Positions 62,001-64,000 of a stretch of 64,000 bases of DNA are shown piece after piece. Source of the DNA: Ciona intestinalis. Lineage: Eukaryota; Chordata; Ascidiacea; Phlebobranchia; Cionidae. The notes beneath the pieces were generated by a model. That model searched no databases. It worked only from the letters and a program-made list of their open reading frames with translations, and was not told where the DNA came from. The stretch is taken from assembly GCF_000224145.3 (NCBI RefSeq), contig NC_020176.2:1488693-1552692 (forward strand). Reading direction: 5' to 3'. Within the stretch, counting starts at the first letter, position 1; every line of letters starts with the position of its first letter. Position numbers and translations under genes: made by a program.

Positions 62001-64000
62001 TTTTCGTTCTAACTTCTGGTCCCATTTGGAAAACGAAGAACATTTACATAAATATGACCTCATGACTCTTAAAAGAGCGTTGTTAATTGTTTAAAACGTT
62101 TCGAAATATAGGATTTAGGTGGTATATTCAGCTTACCCCACAGCACTATAAAACATGCTATTGTCAGTTAACAGTAAAATGGGCGACGTTAAAATGTAAC
62201 GCCGTTGTATACCAAATGTGAATGCCTTTTTTGGCTGTATCGTTTAGTACGTTTCATCACAGTAAATCAATACGGGCCATGCATAATAACCCCAACGAGA
62301 ACTGCGTGCATTTTAATTACTGCTGATGTGCTTTTAGTTTGTAACGGCGACATGCACTAAAACCAAACCGATTTTTTCATTGAGTGTCTACACGTGTACT
62401 AGTATACATTAAATGTCGTTACAACATTATGTTAACTGTAACGGCATTTAATGTATACTTAAGCATGTTCTATGTGTAAGTATACACCCTTGTACGATGC
62501 AAACCAAATTTTATATGTATCGATTATCACAAGGGCCTATATTAGCTATACATACACTCATGTTCGGAAAGTCTGTTATATACCCCAATGTTGTATGTTA
62601 CTGATTTGGTAGTAACTGCCTTTGCAACAACACGTATGTACATACAGCAATGACTGACCCCCCAGCAAATTTAATAGCCATCTCTCCACTCCAACATAGT
62701 CCTGTGGGGTTATACGAATAACATTCGCACATATAATAAATCTCATCGTTTTAAGTCGTGTTTTAACATTTAAAACGCTGTTTTAATGTCGTGGAAATAC
62801 GGTTTTATATTCCTAAAATATATTTTGCTCACTTTTAAATGGGATAACAAAAAAACACGATCATTTTATACCCCAGCCTATTATAAAACGAATTCAATTT
62901 ACTCCAAACTGGTACAGCAGTTACACAGTGTTGTATTAAACTTCGTGGAACATTTAAAACGATCAAGATTCGATGAACGGCCGTGACAGCAAATCTTTCA
63001 TTTCCGACCTAGCTTTACAATAAACAGGCTTGGGTACTAATTAAAATCGATACTTCCTCCATACTGGGTCGATATACACCATCTCATTTAAAGCAGCGCC
63101 TCTTGTATATTTGGATTATATTGGAAATATCCAAGTGTCAAAGTTAAAACAAACTTCCGCCTGCCAATTAAGACCACAGTGTACAGCTGACGGTGTGTAC
63201 ATACGTGTGTGTTAAAAATCCATGTGTCAAAATTTAAGTTTTTGTTATAAATCCACTCGGTTTTAAAGGTTTACTTTGTTCTGATACATAGCGGGTAAAA
63301 CTAAGGTGTAAATATCAAGTGGTTTAAAAGTGAATTTTGCCACGAAGTTTATAAAACAGGCTATCCGTGTTATAACAACTGTCGTGCGTTTTTGCGTTTA
63401 TTTATTTCGAATAATTAAGTTTGTTTTTTTACAGATCCGTCAGCAAAAGATTTTCTCGTTTGGAGTCCCATGTTGTAACACTTGCACGGAGTCTTGCCCA
63501 ACTTTCGTCAGAACTTCGTCAACAAAATGTGACATCACGCGAAATAGAGCAATTGCGTCATCAAGTACAAGAGGTAGCTTTTAGCTTGCATAATTTATAT
63601 AGGTTGAAGAAATAATATAAAGAACGGCTCATACTACGCGAAAGATAAATTGGGGCACATTTGTAATTGCACTGCGGGTACTGTACATCATTTAATAATA
63701 ATTGAGGTAATATAGGACCTTGTGTCAGATTTATTAATATTTAATATCACGTTGAAAGAGCACTATGCTGGTGCGGTCACATTAATCTTCGAGATCATTA
63801 AACCTAAAACCGCTTCTGTTCCTTGTGGGCTTTTAAACCCTTCTTTTAGTCAGTAATTACATTCAGATTATCATTACCTTTCAAGATACGAACACGTCAG
63901 CTCTCGACAGATATGATTGAAGCCAAGCCAACCAAATGTATTACACCCGCTCCTGCTAAAGAGAAAAATCTCCCGAAAATGTCGAAACTGGCCAAGTTTT
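56086..64000 (+). CDS. Unrecognised serine-rich protein with C-terminal coiled coil, 3' end open
   Basis: Function unknown. Exons: 56086-56244, 56949-57041, 57367-57486, 57911-58081, 58604-59570, 59871-59971, 60056-60228, 60993-61151, 63435-63573 and probably 63886 to the window edge; phases chain in one frame for about 694 residues before the last exon. The N-terminus has MNDSKDDMQRNKGRRELFGL. The 322-codon exon 5 is low complexity, rich in S, T, N, P and K, with acidic SEDDD and many S/T-P sites. Exon 8 has a Ser/Arg-rich run (SSSIMRRSGNRRHLRKR). Exon 9 encodes a short coiled coil (FSRLESHVVTLARSLAQLSS). Composition suggests a disordered, phosphorylated scaffold or cytoskeletal protein, which is inference. 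The start ATG (56086 or 56092) is uncertain because the frame stays open upstream to about 55999. Confidence 0.75.
56252..56338. mobile_element. Half MITE just after the first exon of the plus-strand gene
   Basis: Only the right half (TTCTTTGAATGTTCTTCGTT to CCACCCTACTG), beginning about 8 bases after the exon donor. Confidence 0.65.
56575..56772. mobile_element. MITE copy
   Basis: GGATTGGGGAAGATGGTAAA at the left, CCGTCTTCCCCCAACCTACT at the right, with the full core. Confidence 0.7.
57581..57755. mobile_element. MITE copy
   Basis: ATAGTACTGTGGGGTAAGAT at the left, TTTCCCTACGTACTAT at the right. Confidence 0.65.
58130..58380 (-). repeat. SINE in intron of the plus-strand gene
   Basis: Tail motif TATATAACACGGGTGTC at the left, body with TTAGACAACCCATTACTTAG, and a tRNA-like head in reverse near 58335-58375 (GAGCTCTGAACCCTCTATCC). 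Confidence 0.5.
58418..58590. mobile_element. MITE copy
   Basis: TATAGTACTGGGG at the left, TCTCATCTTACCCGACCTCA at the right. It ends 14 bases before the acceptor of exon 58604, so its edge forms part of the pyrimidine tract region. Confidence 0.65.
58604..59570 (+). other. Large low-complexity exon of the plus-strand gene
   Basis: Begins after TTATTTCAG with QPVWERKSTSRSRDSS and ends SKKTKSGGS before GTAAAA. No known domain. An antisense frame at 59188-59421 is its shadow. Confidence 0.85.
60672..60865. mobile_element. MITE copy
   Basis: Core GGTAGTAAATAAAGAACATT and right end GTGACCCGTCTTCCCTACCC; left end degenerate. Confidence 0.65.
61215..61408. mobile_element. MITE copy
   Basis: AGCACTGTAGAGTAAGAGGG at the left, GCCCATCTTACCCTTTACTA at the right, core TATTCTTTGTTTACTACC. 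Confidence 0.65.
61975..62150. mobile_element. MITE copy
   Basis: TACTGTAGTGGGGTAAAATG at the left, TCAGCTTACCCCACAGCACT at the right. Confidence 0.7.
63435..63615 (+). CDS. Coiled-coil exon with two possible ends
   Basis: After LRHQVQE the sequence GAG|GTAGCT can act as a donor at 63573, joining in phase 0 to 63886 onward (IRTRQLSTDMIEAKPTKC...), which is open to the edge. If the donor is not used, the frame reads VAFSLHNLYRLKK and stops at 63613-63615. Confidence 0.6.

Larger units (their letters stand above)
61152..63434. other. Large intron of the plus-strand gene
   Basis: Holds MITE copies at 61215-61408 and 61975-62150, a degenerate one near 62700-62870, and a SINE-tail fragment near 63360-63395. 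No exon with acceptable splice sites was seen. Confidence 0.55.

Overview
This is a compact, AT-rich animal genome window: short spliced exons, introns of 50 bases to about 3 kb, no bacterial-style operons, and many short interspersed repeats. The gene set, the very high identity to vertebrate proteins and the repeat types fit a tunicate, most likely Ciona. That species call is inference. One N at 36816 shows it is an assembled draft.

Layout. (1) 1-10140, minus strand: 20 exons of a nidogen (basement-membrane glycoprotein); the C-terminus runs off the left edge. (2) 10323-13239: repeat-bearing intergenic DNA. (3) 13240-39057, minus: a complete class II non-muscle/smooth-type myosin heavy chain, about 40 coding exons, 1966 aa in the basic reading. 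It has three visible alternative-splicing sites: a 33-codon loop 1 cassette, a duplicated relay-helix exon, and two alternative terminal exons. One intron looks U12-type and one is GC-AG. (4) 39613-40398, minus: the myosin regulatory light chain, whose product should bind the IQ region of the heavy chain encoded 556 bases downstream in the same orientation. (5) 41698-52926, minus: Acinus (ACIN1), 22 exons, with SAP, RRM-like and RNPS1/SAP18-binding regions. (6) 56086 to the right edge, plus: a serine-rich protein with a C-terminal coiled coil that I do not recognise, divergent from ACIN1.

Exon maps were read by hand from splice sites. All exon phases chain without a break in the four minus-strand genes, which is the main support for the boundaries. 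Repeats include a palindromic MITE family ending in GGGTAAGATGGGAC (about 16 copies), tRNA-derived SINEs, two hAT-like elements, and a TTAA-flanked element nested inside a MITE copy.

The most interesting region is the myosin pair. Heavy and light chain genes lie in tandem, identical 10-base CArG boxes occur near both, and the heavy chain can in principle make eight splice forms that differ at the nucleotide pocket, relay helix and tail tip.
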